Shown here: piece by piece, positions 1 to 9,227 of the stretch | Numbering within the stretch: position 1 is the first letter of the stretch | How the letters are laid out: every line of letters begins with the position of its first letter | Assembly: GCA_024637155.1 (NCBI GenBank) | Contig: JAGXFR010000032.1 | Span: 1-60,600 of the forward strand | DNA length: 60,600 nucleotides | Origin: Burkholderiaceae bacterium | Lineage (GTDB): Bacteria > Pseudomonadota > Gammaproteobacteria > Burkholderiales > Burkholderiaceae_E | Direction: 5' to 3' | Program-made: the position numbers and the translations under genes | The notes under the pieces: generated by a model | What the model saw: only the letters and a program-made list of their open reading frames with translations | What the model was told of the DNA's origin: nothing | Databases searched by the model: none

Positions 1-1
1 C

Positions 2-163
2 ACCGAGGCCGGCGGCCTGATCGGGGATTTCTCCGGTGAGCCGAACCACCTGATTGGCGATGAGGTCGTGGCGGGGAACCCGAAGGTCTTTGCGGCGATG
101 ATCGCCGTGCTCGAGGGCTGCCGGACACGCTGGGCGGCCGGGCAGGCGTCGCCGGCGCGCTAG
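2..163 (+). CDS. suhB: Inositol monophosphatase family protein, C-terminal fragment
   Basis: The window opens inside this gene; the last 53 codons are readable and end at TAG 161-163. The residues EAGGLIGDFSGEP followed by VVAGNPKVF match the C-terminal end of the SuhB/inositol-1-monophosphatase family, where the glycine-rich stretch follows the last metal/substrate-binding segment and the GNPKV motif forms the final helix region. The family dephosphorylates inositol-1-phosphate and, in enterobacteria, SuhB also takes part in rRNA antitermination. Catalytic residues lie outside the window, so activity cannot be judged. Identification is from the C-terminal signature only. Confidence 0.75.
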   Translation, partial: TEAGGLIGDFSGEPNHLIGDEVVAGNPKVFAAMIAVLEGCRTRWAAGQASPAR

Positions 164-208
164 GCTCTCCCCTGCGGGCTGCGACGACCCCGGCGCGCCC
201 GTCCGGCG

Positions 209-250
209 TTGGGCTAGACTAGCCTCCTGCCCCGAGTCCAAGGTCGACCC
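209..250 (+). promoter_or_regulatory. Upstream element of permease 1, duplicated before permease 2
   Basis: The segment just before the first permease start carries TTGGGCTAGACTAG, with a possible -10 hexamer TAGACT at 215-220. A close copy stands before the second permease (TAGACT at 2150-2155), and the similarity runs on through the start codon into both coding regions. The match between the two copies suggests a shared promoter and leader that was duplicated with the gene. No convincing -35 is visible, so the promoter call is tentative. Confidence 0.4.
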
Positions 251-2086
251 ATGCTTTTCCCCGCCCTGCCGGGCCCGCACGCGATCGCGGTGATGCTGCT
301 CACCGTGGTGGCGCTGGCGCTGTTCATGCGCGATCAGATCCCGCTGGAGACGTCGAGCATGATCGTGATTGTCCTGCTCACGCTCGGCTTCGAGTTGCTC
401 CCCTACGTCTCGCCGCACGGCAAGGAATTGCACTCGATCGACTTCTTCCACAGCTTCGGGCACGAGGCGCTGGTCGCCGTCTGCGCGCTGATGATCGTCG
501 GCCAGGGGCTGGTGCGAACGGGCGCACTGGAGCCGCTTGGCGGGCTGCTGGCCCGGATGTGGGGCGCAAGCCCGCTGCTCTCGATGCTGTTCACGATCAC
601 GATCGCCGCCGTGCTCAGTGCCTTCGTCAACAACACGCCGATCGTCGTGCTGCTGCTTCCGGTGCTGATCAGCGTGTCGATCCGCACCAAGATGTCTCCA
701 TCCAAGGTGTTGATGCCGATGGGCATCGCGACGCTGATCGGGGGCACGGCGACAACGATCGGCACATCGACGAATCTGCTGGTCGTGTCGGTAGCCGCGG
801 ACATGGGGTTGCGGCGCATCGGCATGTTCGACTTCATCGTGCCCGCCGCCCTCGCCGGGGCCACGGGCATCCTGTTCCTGTGGCTGATCGCCCCGCGCCT
901 GCTGCCCAAGCGCAGCACGCCGCTGGCCGACGCATCGCCGCGCATCTTCACTGCGCACCTGCGCTTGCCTGCCGACAGCATCGCGGTGGGAATGACCCTC
1001 TCTGAGGCGGACGAAAAGGCCGGCGGCGGCATGAAGGTGCTGCGGGTCGAACGGGGGGAAGGCATGTACGTGACGCCCTTTCCGGACGCGAAGCTCAAAG
1101 CCGGCGACCGACTGCTGATCACCGACACCCCGAACAACCTGAAGCGCTTCGAGAAGGCGCTGGGCGCAACCCTGTATTCGGGCGGCGTCGAGGTGGACGA
1201 GGACAACCCGCTCAAAGCTGAAGACCAGCAGATTTCCGAGATCGTGGTGGTGAACGGCTCGCCGATCGAAGGGGTGACGCTCAAGGACGTGCGCTTCATC
1301 GATCGCTACCAGCTGGTCGTGCTCGCGATCCACCGGGCCGGCAAGAAGGTCACGTCGATCGGGAAGGGACTGGGCGACGTCGAACTTCAATCGGGCGACG
1401 TGCTGCTCGTGCAAGGCCCCGCCGAGCAGATCAAGGCGCTGCGCACCGACGATCAGATGCTGGTGATCGACGCCACCGCCGACCTTCCGCACACCAACCG
1501 CTCACCCGCTGCCGTAATGATCATGGTGGCGGTGATCCTCGCCGCGGCATTCGGCATCGTGCCGATCGCGATCAGCGCCGTGTGCGGAGTGCTCGCGATG
1601 ATCGCCGCCCGATGCCTGAACTGGCGCGAGGCCGCCGGGGCCCTGAACGCGCAGGTGATCCTGATCGTGGTCGCGAGCCTCGGGCTCGGAATCGCCCTGC
1701 TCGAAACGGGCGGTGCCGAATACCTGGCCAAGGTCTTCGTCGCGACCACCTTTGGCGCGCGGCCGCTGGTGGTGCTCGGCGGACTCATCCTGCTGATGGG
1801 CGTGCTGACCAACGTGGTCTCGAGCAACGCGGCGGCGGTGATCGGCACGCCGATCGCGGTGAGCATCGCCAACCAGATCGGGCAGTCGCCCGAGCCCTTC
1901 GTGCTTGCCGTGATCTTTGGCGCGAACCTGTGCTATGCGACTCCGCTCGCGCACAAGATCAACCTTCTCGTTATGGCGGCCGGCGGCTACAGCTTCGGCG
2001 ACTTCGTCCGCGTCGGCCTGCCGCTCGCGGTCATCATGTGGATCTCCTACACGGGCCTGCTCGGGTACTTCTACGGGATGCTCTGA
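251..2086 (+). CDS. SLC13/DASS-type permease with TrkA-C domains (tandem copy 1)
   Basis: A 611-residue inner-membrane protein with two hydrophobic halves around a soluble middle. The first half holds the hairpin motif [15 protein letters not shown] (about residue 125) and [12 protein letters not shown] (about 163-175), the sodium/anion-binding signature of SLC13-type carriers. The soluble region (about 215-390) looks like two TrkA-C (RCK_C) ligand-binding domains. The second half has the partner motif [15 protein letters not shown]. Proteins of this layout are annotated as Na+/anion (sulfate or dicarboxylate) symporters; the substrate cannot be read from the sequence. The next gene is a near-duplicate. 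Confidence 0.85.
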   Translation: MLFPALPGPHAIAVMLLTVVALALFMRDQIPLETSSMIVIVLLTLGFELLPYVSPHGKELHSIDFFHSFGHEALVAVCALMIVGQGLVRTGALEPLGGLLARMWGASPLLSMLFTITIAAVLSAFVNNTPIVVLLLPVLISVSIRTKMSPSKVLMPMGIATLIGGTATTIGTSTNLLVVSVAADMGLRRIGMFDFIVPAALAGATGILFLWLIAPRLLPKRSTPLADASPRIFTAHLRLPADSIAVGMTLSEADEKAGGGMKVLRVERGEGMYVTPFPDAKLKAGDRLLITDTPNNLKRFEKALGATLYSGGVEVDEDNPLKAEDQQISEIVVVNGSPIEGVTLKDVRFIDRYQLVVLAIHRAGKKVTSIGKGLGDVELQSGDVLLVQGPAEQIKALRTDDQMLVIDATADLPHTNRSPAAVMIMVAVILAAAFGIVPIAISAVCGVLAMIAARCLNWREAAGALNAQVILIVVASLGLGIALLETGGAEYLAKVFVATTFGARPLVVLGGLILLMGVLTNVVSSNAAAVIGTPIAVSIANQIGQSPEPFVLAVIFGANLCYATPLAHKINLLVMAAGGYSFGDFVRVGLPLAVIMWISYTGLLGYFYGML

Positions 2087-2142
2087 ACGCGATCCATCGG
2101 CATCGCGCGGCGCGGGCGCCCGCGCCGTAAACGCCGCCCGGC

Positions 2143-2185
2143 ATTGGGCTAGACTAGGCGCCTACCCCGAGGCCGAGGTCGATCA
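2143..2185 (+). promoter_or_regulatory. Second copy of the permease upstream element
   Basis: Repeats the element before permease 1: ATTGGGCTAGACTAG, with possible -10 TAGACT at 2150-2155, then a matching leader up to the start codon. It lies 57 bases after the stop of permease 1, so permease 2 probably has its own promoter rather than relying only on readthrough. Confidence 0.4.
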
Positions 2186-4015
2186 ATGAACTTCCCCGCC
2201 CTGCCGGACCCGCACGCGATCGCGGTGATGCTGCTCACCGTGGTGGCGCTGGCGCTGTTCATGCGGGAGAAGATCCCGCTCGAGACCACGAGCATGGCGG
2301 TGATCGGGGTGCTGGCGCTGGGCTTCGAGCTCTTTCCCTACGTTTCCGAGGGAAAGCCGCTGCGCGCGATCGACTTCTTCCACGGTTTCGGACACGAGGC
2401 GCTGGTTGCCGTTTCGGCGCTGATGGTCGTCGGCCACGGACTGGTGCGCACCGGCGCGCTCGAACCCCTGGGCGGGCTGCTCGCGCGGCTGTGGCGCGCG
2501 ACCCCCCTGCTCTCCCTGCTCGTCACGCTGGTGGTCGCCGCCGCGCTGAGCGCCTTCGTCAACAACACCCCGATCGTCGTGCTGTTGATGCCCGTGCTCA
2601 TCAGCGTGTCGATCCGCACGAAGACCTCACCTTCCGGGGTGCTGATGCCGATGGGGATGGCGACGCTGATCGGCGGCACCGCAACGACCATCGGCACTTC
2701 GACCAACCTGCTGGTGGTCTCGGTCGCCGCCGACATGGGCCTGCGCCGCATCGAGATGTTCGATTTCATCGTTCCGGCGGCGCTCGCCGGCGCGGTCGGC
2801 ATTCTCTTCCTGTGGCTGGTCGCGCCGCGCCTGCTGCCCAAGCGCGAACAGCCGCTCGGCGACGCCTCGCCGCGGATCTTCACGGCGCACCTGCGCATTC
2901 GCGAGGGCAGCTTCGCCGAGGGCAAGACGCTCTCGGAAGCGGTGACCAAGGTCGGCGGCGACCTGAAAGTGATCCGCATCGAGCGCGGCGACGGCATGTA
3001 CGTGACCCCGTTCCCGGATGCGCGCCTGCGCGCGGAAGACCGCCTGCTCGTCACCGACCGGCCGCACAACCTGAAGCACTTTGAGCAGGCGCTGGGGGCG
3101 ACACTCTACTCGGGCGGGATTCGCGTCGACGAGGACCATCCGCTCTCCGCCGAGGATCAGCAGATCTCCGAGATCGTGGTCGTGGACGGCTCGCCGATCG
3201 AGGGCGAGACGCTCAAGAACCTGCGCTTCATCGACCGCTACCAGTTGGTGGTGCTCGCGCTGCATCGCGCCGCCAAGCAGGTCGCACAGATCGGCAAGGG
3301 CATGGGCGACGTCGAACTGCAGGCCGGCGACGTGCTGCTCGTTCAGGGCCCTGCCGAGCAGATCGCGGCGCTGCGCAAGGACGACCAGATGCTGGTGCTC
3401 GATGCCACCGCAGACCTTCCGCACACCAGCAAGTCGCCGATGGCGGTGATGATCATCGCTGTGGTGGTCATGGTCGCGGCTTTCGGGATGGTGCCGATCT
3501 CGATCAGCGCGATCATCGGGGTGCTGGCGATGGTCGTCACGCGCTGCTTGAACTGGCGCGAGGTCGGCAACGCGCTCTCGGCACCGGTGGTGCTGATCGT
3601 GGTTGCCAGCCTGGGGCTTGGGATCGCGCTGCTCAGCACGGGGGCCGCGGAGTTCATCGCCCAGGTGTTTCTCGCCGTCACCTTCGGCGCGCCGCCGATC
3701 GTGGTGCTGGGCGGCTTCACGCTGCTGCTGGGGGTGCTAACCAGCGTGGTGTCCAACAACGCCGCGGCGGTGATCGGCACGCCGATCGCGATCAGCATCG
3801 CGCAGCAATTGGGCCAGCCCCCAGAGGCCTTCGTGCTTGCGGTGATCTTCGGCTCGAACCTCTGCTATGCGACGCCCTTTGCCGACAAGATCAACGTGCT
3901 CGTGATGGCCGCCGGCGGCTATACCTTCGGTGACTTCGTGCGCGTGGGCCTGCCGCTGACGATCATCATGTGGCTTTCGTACACCGGGCTGATCGGCTAC
4001 TTCTACGGGATCTGA
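2186..4015 (+). CDS. SLC13/DASS-type permease with TrkA-C domains (tandem copy 2)
   Basis: A 609-residue protein aligning with permease 1 along its whole length with only small indels. It keeps both transport hairpins ([42 protein letters not shown]) and the central TrkA-C region. The most visible differences are in the TrkA-C segments and in lipid-facing residues of the helices. The arrangement is a tandem gene duplication; both copies are intact, so they may differ in affinity, ligand control or expression. Substrate unknown; probably an anion taken up with Na+ or H+. Confidence 0.85.
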   Translation: MNFPALPDPHAIAVMLLTVVALALFMREKIPLETTSMAVIGVLALGFELFPYVSEGKPLRAIDFFHGFGHEALVAVSALMVVGHGLVRTGALEPLGGLLARLWRATPLLSLLVTLVVAAALSAFVNNTPIVVLLMPVLISVSIRTKTSPSGVLMPMGMATLIGGTATTIGTSTNLLVVSVAADMGLRRIEMFDFIVPAALAGAVGILFLWLVAPRLLPKREQPLGDASPRIFTAHLRIREGSFAEGKTLSEAVTKVGGDLKVIRIERGDGMYVTPFPDARLRAEDRLLVTDRPHNLKHFEQALGATLYSGGIRVDEDHPLSAEDQQISEIVVVDGSPIEGETLKNLRFIDRYQLVVLALHRAAKQVAQIGKGMGDVELQAGDVLLVQGPAEQIAALRKDDQMLVLDATADLPHTSKSPMAVMIIAVVVMVAAFGMVPISISAIIGVLAMVVTRCLNWREVGNALSAPVVLIVVASLGLGIALLSTGAAEFIAQVFLAVTFGAPPIVVLGGFTLLLGVLTSVVSNNAAAVIGTPIAISIAQQLGQPPEAFVLAVIFGSNLCYATPFADKINVLVMAAGGYTFGDFVRVGLPLTIIMWLSYTGLIGYFYGI

Positions 4016-4060
4016 GTGTCCCCGACCGGTCCGTCGGCGAGCGCTGCGCGCTGGGCTCGC

Positions 4061-4093
4061 CGTCCCTATACTGAGCTCCGCCTCCCTATACTG
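4061..4093 (+). promoter_or_regulatory. Doubled -10-like element before the HbpS/GlcG-like gene
   Basis: The 13-mer C(G/C)TCCCTATACTG occurs twice, at 4061-4073 and 4081-4093, exactly 20 bp apart. Each copy contains the good -10 hexamer TATACT (4067-4072 and 4087-4092). No matching -35 is clear. It could be a pair of promoters for the following gene, or a doubled protein-binding site two helical turns apart. Confidence 0.4.
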
Positions 4094-4131
4094 CCGCCTG
4101 AGGGAAACCCATCCGACTCCGGAGATCGAAC

Positions 4132-4563
4132 ATGAGCGAACTGCGCCTCCCCACCAAACCCTCCCTGAACCGCGACGCGGTCAAGGCGATCGCCGCTGCG
4201 GCGGAAGCGGAAGCAATGCGCAACAACTGGATGGTAAGCATCGCCATCGTCGACGACGGCGCCAACCTGCTCCACTTCGCGCGGCTCGACGGGGCGCACA
4301 TCGCCAGCGTCGAAATCGCGCAAGGCAAGGCCCGCACGGCGATGCGCTACAGGCGCCCGTCGGGCGCGCTGGAAGAAGCGGTGGCGAGCGGCCGCACGGC
4401 GCTGCTGGCCCTCGACGGGATCACGCCCCTGCAGGGTGCGGTCCCGATCGTCCACGAGGGCACCATCGTCGGCGCCATCGGCGTCTCGGGCGTGCTCTCC
4501 ACGCAGGACGAGCAAGTGGCGACGGCGGGCGCGAACGCGCTGACGGAAGTGCCGCGACAATAG
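4132..4563 (+). CDS. GlcG/HbpS-like heme-degrading domain protein
   Basis: A 143-residue cytoplasmic protein of the GlcG/HbpS family (DUF336). Recognisable features are the N-terminal helix rich in Ala/Glu, the strand pair around [20 protein letters not shown], the [12 protein letters not shown] segment, and the glycine-rich end [19 protein letters not shown]. Family members bind heme or small ligands, and many sit next to catabolic or redox genes; the precise role of this one is unknown. It starts 38 bases after the doubled TATACT element and is followed 23 bases later by mutS, with which it may be co-transcribed. No signal peptide, unlike secreted HbpS. Confidence 0.75.
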   Translation: MSELRLPTKPSLNRDAVKAIAAAAEAEAMRNNWMVSIAIVDDGANLLHFARLDGAHIASVEIAQGKARTAMRYRRPSGALEEAVASGRTALLALDGITPLQGAVPIVHEGTIVGAIGVSGVLSTQDEQVATAGANALTEVPRQ

Positions 4564-4586
4564 GCAGCAGCACGCCCGCAGACCCG

Positions 4587-7322
4587 ATGACAAAGCGAAG
4601 ACAGAAGGCGCCTGAAGGAAAGCCCGCGACGCGGACCGGAGAACCCGATCCTGCGGACCTCGCCGGGCATACGCCGATGATGCGCCAGTACCTCGGCATC
4701 AAGGCGCAGCATCCGGAGTTGCTGCTCTTCTACCGGATGGGCGACTTCTACGAGCTTTTCCACGACGACGCGGAGAAGGCGGCGCGGCTCCTGGGGATCA
4801 CGCTCACCCGGCGCGGCGCATCGGCCGGTCAGCCGATCCGGATGGCGGGTGTGCCCTACCATGCGGTCGAGCAATATCTCGCGCGCCTGCTGCGGGCCGG
4901 CGAGTCGGTGGCGATCTGCGAGCAGATCGGCGACCCGGCCACCTCCAAGGGCCCGGTCGAGCGACGGGTCACCCGGATCGTCACACCGGGAACGCTGACC
5001 GATGCGCACCTGCTGCCCGAACGCGAGGAGCCGCTGCTGCTCGCGGTGCGCACGGGGCCGCGCTGCGGGCTCGCGTGGATGTCGTTGGCGAGCGGCGAAT
5101 GCTGGCTCGCCGAGGTCGACGCCGACGCGCTGCCCGCGCAACTCGAACGCCTGCGACCCGCCGAAATCGTGCTGGCCGACAGCGCCGACGCCGCACGGTT
5201 TGCGGGCGAGCCCCCGGGCGGCGCGCGCGCTGGCGCCGCAGGGAGCGCCGCGCTCGCGCGCGCGCCCGACTGGCATTTCGACCCGGAGCGCGCGCGGCGC
5301 CAGCTGTGCGACTTGCTCGGGGTTGCCGACCTGGGCGGCTACGACGTCGGCGCGTTGCCGCTCGCGATCGGGGCCGCCGGCGCACTGCTCGACTACGTGG
5401 CGCGCACGCAGGGCTGCGCGCCGGTGCACCTGCAGGCGCTGCATGCCTGGCGCGACGATCGCCACCTGATTCTCGACCCGGTGGCGCGGCGCAATCTGGA
5501 ACTCGTGGAGTCGCTCGGTGGACGGGACGGGATGACCCTGCTCGACGTGCTGGATCGCTGCCGCACCCCTGCCGGGGGCCGCCTGCTGCGCCGCTGGCTC
5601 CAGGCGCCGCTGCGCGACGCCGAGGAAGCGGCGCACCGCAACCGCCTGGTCGCCATCCTGGGCGGCAGCGGCCTGCCCGGTGCGGGGTTGGCGCCGCAGC
5701 GGCCGGCCACGCGGCGCGCTCCGCTCGCGGTCGTGCAGGCCTCGCTCGCGGAGACGGTGGACTTCGAACGCATCGCCGCCCGAATCGCGCTCGGCTCGGT
5801 GCGGCCGCGCGAACTGGCGGCGCTGCGTGACGCGGTGCCGGCCTGCGCAGCGCTCGCCGCGCGGCTGCGCGAGATCGACGCCGAGGCCTTTGCGGCCCAC
5901 GCCACGGCGCTGCTGCCGCCGACCGAGGCCACCGAGCGGATCGGCCGGGCGATCGCCGACGAACCGGCGGCAGGCGTGCGCGAGGGCGGCGTGATTCGTG
6001 CCGGTTTCGACGCCGAGCTCGACGAACTGCGCGCGCTCGACGCGGACTGCGGCGATTTCCTGGCGGCGCTCGAAGGGCACGAGCGCGAGCGCACCGGCAT
6101 CCCGAACCTGCGCGTGGGTTTCAATCAGGTGCACGGTTTCTACATCGAAGTCACGCGCGGACAGTCGACCAAGGTGCCCGACGATTACCGGCGCCGCCAG
6201 ACGCTCAAGAACGCCGAACGCTACATCACGCCCGAACTCAAGCAGTTCGAGGACCGCGCGCTCTCGGCGCGCGAGCGTGCGCTGACGCGCGAGGGTGAGC
6301 TCTACCAGCTGCTGGTCGCGGAACTCGGCGCTTCGGTGCGGGACTGGCAGCGCCTCGGGCGCGGGGTCGCGGAGATCGACGTGCTGGCGAACTTCGCCGA
6401 GCGCGCAACGACGCTCGGCTGGATTCGGCCCTCCTTCACAACGCTGCCGGGTGTGGAGATTCGCGGCGCACGCCACCCGGTGGTCGAGGAACGGGTCGAG
6501 CGTTATGTGGCCAACGACTGCGCGCTGCACGACCGGCGCCGGATGCTGCTGATCACCGGCCCGAACATGGGCGGCAAATCCACCTACATGCGCTCGGTGG
6601 CGCTCATCGTGGTGCTCGCGTGCTGCGGCAGCTTCGTCCCAGCCGAGGCGTGCTCAATCGGCCCCGTGGACCGGATCTTCACGCGCATCGGCGCCTCGGA
6701 CGATCTGGCCGGCGGACGCTCGACCTTCATGGTCGAAATGACCGAGGCCGCGGCGATCCTGAATGCCGCGACGGAAAACTCGCTGGTGCTGCTCGACGAG
6801 ATCGGGCGCGGCACCTCGACCTTCGACGGACTCGCGCTCGCGCACGCAATCGCCGAGCGGCTGCTCACGCACAACCGTTCGCTCACGCTCTTCGCCACAC
6901 ACTATTTCGAGCTCACCGCGCTCGCCGCGCACCACCCGGCGGCGATCAACGTGCACCTCGCCGCGGCCGAGGGTCGCAGCGGGGTCGTCTTCCTGCACGA
7001 GGTGCGCGAAGGGCCGGCGAGCCGCAGCTACGGGTTGCAGGTCGCGCGCCTCGCGGGGGTGCCCTCGGCGGTGATCCGCGCGGCGGGCATCGTGCTGCAG
7101 CGCCTCGAAGAGCGTGCGCGCGAGGGCGACTCGCAGTTCGACCTGTTTGCCGCGCCGGTCGGCCCCGAACCGGAGCCCCCTGCCGGGACCGCCGTCGCCG
7201 ACCCCGATCCGGTGCTGGTGCGACTGCTCGCGCTTGACCCCGAAGAACTCAGCCCGCGGGACGCGCTCGACCTGGTCTATGAACTGCGCGCCCTGCTGGC
7301 CGCGCGCGGCGCAGCGCCCTAG
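4587..7322 (+). CDS. mutS: DNA mismatch repair ATPase MutS
   Basis: A 911-residue mismatch-recognition protein, slightly longer than the usual 850-880. The mismatch-reading Phe-x-Glu lies in GDFYELF (F54, E56). The ATPase has Walker [10 protein letters not shown] (about 658-666), Walker [11 protein letters not shown] (D737/E738) and the TFATHYFEL segment after it. Extra length comes partly from Ala/Gly/Arg-rich linkers (for example about residues 205-225). MutS detects mismatches and small loops and recruits MutL. Its stop codon overlaps the end of the convergent FKBP gene by four bases. Confidence 0.97.
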   Translation: MTKRRQKAPEGKPATRTGEPDPADLAGHTPMMRQYLGIKAQHPELLLFYRMGDFYELFHDDAEKAARLLGITLTRRGASAGQPIRMAGVPYHAVEQYLARLLRAGESVAICEQIGDPATSKGPVERRVTRIVTPGTLTDAHLLPEREEPLLLAVRTGPRCGLAWMSLASGECWLAEVDADALPAQLERLRPAEIVLADSADAARFAGEPPGGARAGAAGSAALARAPDWHFDPERARRQLCDLLGVADLGGYDVGALPLAIGAAGALLDYVARTQGCAPVHLQALHAWRDDRHLILDPVARRNLELVESLGGRDGMTLLDVLDRCRTPAGGRLLRRWLQAPLRDAEEAAHRNRLVAILGGSGLPGAGLAPQRPATRRAPLAVVQASLAETVDFERIAARIALGSVRPRELAALRDAVPACAALAARLREIDAEAFAAHATALLPPTEATERIGRAIADEPAAGVREGGVIRAGFDAELDELRALDADCGDFLAALEGHERERTGIPNLRVGFNQVHGFYIEVTRGQSTKVPDDYRRRQTLKNAERYITPELKQFEDRALSARERALTREGELYQLLVAELGASVRDWQRLGRGVAEIDVLANFAERATTLGWIRPSFTTLPGVEIRGARHPVVEERVERYVANDCALHDRRRMLLITGPNMGGKSTYMRSVALIVVLACCGSFVPAEACSIGPVDRIFTRIGASDDLAGGRSTFMVEMTEAAAILNAATENSLVLLDEIGRGTSTFDGLALAHAIAERLLTHNRSLTLFATHYFELTALAAHHPAAINVHLAAAEGRSGVVFLHEVREGPASRSYGLQVARLAGVPSAVIRAAGIVLQRLEERAREGDSQFDLFAAPVGPEPEPPAGTAVADPDPVLVRLLALDPEELSPRDALDLVYELRALLAARGAAP

Positions 7323-7798
7323 TTATCGCCCTGCCCCAGGCGGAGCGCTTCGGCTTCGATCTCGGCATCGGTGGCGTCCCGCACTGCGAGGATTTCCAGT
7401 TCGAAGCGCACCGCGATGCCGGCCAACGGGTGGTTCGCGTCGAGCACGACCACTTCGTCGGTGACATCCGTGGCCACGTAGAGGCGGCCGTCGGGCGCCT
7501 CGCCGGGAATGCCTTCGAAGGTCATGCCGGGTTCCAGATGCCCGGGCATGCTTTCCCGCGGAACCAGCACGATGCGCTCGGCGTCATAGTGCCCATAGGC
7601 CGAGTCCGGCTCGAGATACACGCTGACGGTGGCGCCAGGCGTCTTTCCTTCGAGCGCGCTCTCGAGGGCAGTCAGGAGTTCCCCGTAGCCACCGTGCAGA
7701 TAGCTCAGTTCGCGGGGCACAGTCTCCAGCTCGGCGCCGGTCGAATCGAACATCCGGTAGCGGATCCGGATCCATCGGCCGGGGGCGACGACGTTCAT
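7319..7798 (-). CDS. SlyD-type FKBP peptidyl-prolyl cis-trans isomerase
   Basis: About 159 residues in the SlyD arrangement: a split FKBP catalytic domain ([41 protein letters not shown]) with an inserted IF-type chaperone flap, and the family hallmark [20 protein letters not shown] near the end. It lacks the His/Cys-rich metal-binding tail of E. coli SlyD. Enzymes of this type speed proline isomerisation during folding. The ATG at 7798 is preferred over one seven codons upstream because an AGGAAA ribosome site sits at the right distance. Its end overlaps the mutS stop tail to tail. Confidence 0.85.
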   Translation of the reverse strand: MNVVAPGRWIRIRYRMFDSTGAELETVPRELSYLHGGYGELLTALESALEGKTPGATVSVYLEPDSAYGHYDAERIVLVPRESMPGHLEPGMTFEGIPGEAPDGRLYVATDVTDEVVVLDANHPLAGIAVRFELEILAVRDATDAEIEAEALRLGQGDN

Positions 7799-7855
7799 CG
7801 GCGTTTCCTGATGGGACAAGGCAAATCGAGTGTAACCGAGGCGCCGCTACAACAC

Positions 7856-7886
7856 TGGACAATGCAGCGCAGCAATTCGCTATAAT
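7856..7886 (+). promoter_or_regulatory. Promoter of the small lipoprotein gene
   Basis: A perfect -10 TATAAT at 7881-7886 with TGGACA at 7856-7861 as a possible -35 (19-bp spacer). This would give a leader of about 110 nt before the lipoprotein start at 8002. Few -10 boxes in this GC-rich window are perfect, so strong expression is likely. Confidence 0.55.
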
Positions 7887-8001
7887 TGGTGGTTAGGCTT
7901 CGGACAGATTGCGGTTTACCCGTACTGTCGGCCTGATTCCGTTCTTGCAAGACCGCATTGCTGTCCAACTCGCTGCATCATTTTCAACACAAGGAAACAC
8001 C

Positions 8002-8271
8002 ATGAAGAAATCCCTCCTCGCCGCCCTGCTGATCTCCCTGGCCGTCGTCGCCTGCGGCAAGAAAGAAGAAGCCCCGGTCGCGCCCCCGGCGCCGGCCATG
8101 GCCCCTGCCCCCGCTCCTGAGCCGACTGCTGCGCCTATGGCCCCGGCTGACGCCAGCGCCGCCGGTGCCACTGCGGGTGCCGCGACGGGTGCCGCCGCAG
8201 GTGCCGCTGCCGGTGCTGCCGCTGCCGGTGCCGCCATGGACGCCGCCAAGGAAGAGCCGAAGAAGCCCTGA
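8002..8271 (+). CDS. Small Ala/Gly-rich lipoprotein
   Basis: An 89-residue precursor starting at ATG 8002 behind AAGGAAACACC. Residues 1-19 form a lipoprotein signal (MKK, a hydrophobic stretch, lipobox LAVVAC with Cys19). The mature part is low complexity: a lysine pair, Pro/Ala repeats, then a long Ala/Gly run and the charged tail AAKEEPKKP. No enzyme domain is present. It is probably anchored in the outer membrane and may act as a spacer or envelope lipoprotein, but I recognise no named family. It stands alone between a strong promoter and an intrinsic terminator. Confidence 0.8.
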   Translation: MKKSLLAALLISLAVVACGKKEEAPVAPPAPAMAPAPAPEPTAAPMAPADASAAGATAGAATGAAAGAAAGAAAAGAAMDAAKEEPKKP

Positions 8272-8282
8272 GGCTGAACGGC

Positions 8283-8309
8283 GTCGGACGGGGGCAACCC
8301 CGTCCCGAC
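8283..8309 (+). terminator. GC-rich hairpin after the lipoprotein gene
   Basis: GTCGGACGGGG pairs with CCCCGTCCCGAC across the loop GCAA, with a single bulge, 11 bases after the lipoprotein stop. No T-run follows directly, so it may protect the 3' end or pause polymerase rather than terminate by itself. Confidence 0.4.
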
Positions 8310-8346
8310 ACAGCCCACTGGTCGCCGCGGCGTCCGGCGGGCCCCG

Positions 8347-8386
8347 GAACCCCCACGGTTCACGCCGGCGGGGGTTCTGTCTTTTT
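8347..8386 (+). terminator. Intrinsic terminator of the lipoprotein transcript
   Basis: The arms GAACCCCC (8347-8354) and GGGGGTTC (8370-8377) are followed by TGTCTTTTT (8378-8386). This is a standard Rho-independent terminator on the plus strand, ending the monocistronic lipoprotein transcript before the convergent MBL-fold gene. Confidence 0.75.
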
Positions 8387-8431
8387 CGCGTGTCTCTCAT
8401 GCGCGGACGCCTTCGCGCCGGGAGGACGCGG

Positions 8432-9208
8432 CTAGAGTTCGACCCAGCCTGCGGTGCCGGCCTGGTCGGCCAGCATCACGACGGCCAGCGGCTGCGCCAA
8501 CGCGCCGGTGAGCGCCGCGTGGGCGAGTTCGGGGCGGTTGTTGTGTTGTGACAGATGTGCGCCGACGACGACCCGCAGCCGCTCCTGGCCGATCGCCGCG
8601 AGGATCTGCGCTGCCTGCGAGTTGGCCAGGTGCCCGTAGGGACCCGCGATGCGCTGCTTGAGAGCGACCGGGTAGCGCGGGTTCGCCGCGAGCATCGCCT
8701 CATCGTAGTTGCACTCGAGCACGAGGGCGTCGAGTCCGCGCAGCGCACGAACCACGTGGGCCGTGCCGTGTCCGAGATCGGTGACGACCCCGAGTCGCAC
8801 ATTGCCGTCGTCGATCACGAATTGCACCGGCTCGCGGGAATCGTGCGGCACGGCGATGGGTTCAAAGCGCAGCGCACCGATTGCGAAGGGCTCGTCCGCC
8901 TTGACGATCTCGATCGCGGCACGCTCGGCCCGCGCACCCAGTGCGCGGCCGGTGCCATGGGTCATGAACAGGCGGATGCCGTGCGCCGCGGCCACGCTCA
9001 GCGCGCCACCGATATGATCGCCGTGCTCATGGGTGACGACGATCGCGTCGAGATCTCGCGCTGCGCAACCCGCCGCCGCCAGCCGACGCTCGATCTCGCG
9101 CCGCCGAAAGCCGCAGTCGATCAGTACCCGTGTCGGCGCATCCGAAGCGCGGCTTTGCACGAGCAGCGCGTTGCCCTCGCTGCCGCTGCCCAGACTGGCG
9201 AAGCGCAC
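8432..9208 (-). CDS. MBL-fold metallo-hydrolase (YycJ/WalJ-like)
   Basis: A 258-residue metallo-beta-lactamase-fold protein. It opens with FASLGSGSEGNALLVQ, typical of the YycJ-like branch, and carries the metal motif THEHGDHIGG plus the further ligands in VTDLGHGT and the YGHLAN region. Relatives are metal-dependent hydrolases or nucleases; YycJ proteins of Gram-positives are linked to cell-wall control and mutation avoidance, but the substrate in proteobacteria is not known. It lies 19 bases after bamC in the dapA-bamC-MBL order familiar from betaproteobacteria and is probably co-transcribed with them. Confidence 0.85.
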   Translation of the reverse strand: MRFASLGSGSEGNALLVQSRASDAPTRVLIDCGFRRREIERRLAAAGCAARDLDAIVVTHEHGDHIGGALSVAAAHGIRLFMTHGTGRALGARAERAAIEIVKADEPFAIGALRFEPIAVPHDSREPVQFVIDDGNVRLGVVTDLGHGTAHVVRALRGLDALVLECNYDEAMLAANPRYPVALKQRIAGPYGHLANSQAAQILAAIGQERLRVVVGAHLSQHNNRPELAHAALTGALAQPLAVVMLADQAGTAGWVEL

Positions 9209-9227
9209 CCCCGCTCGCGCGCTTGCG

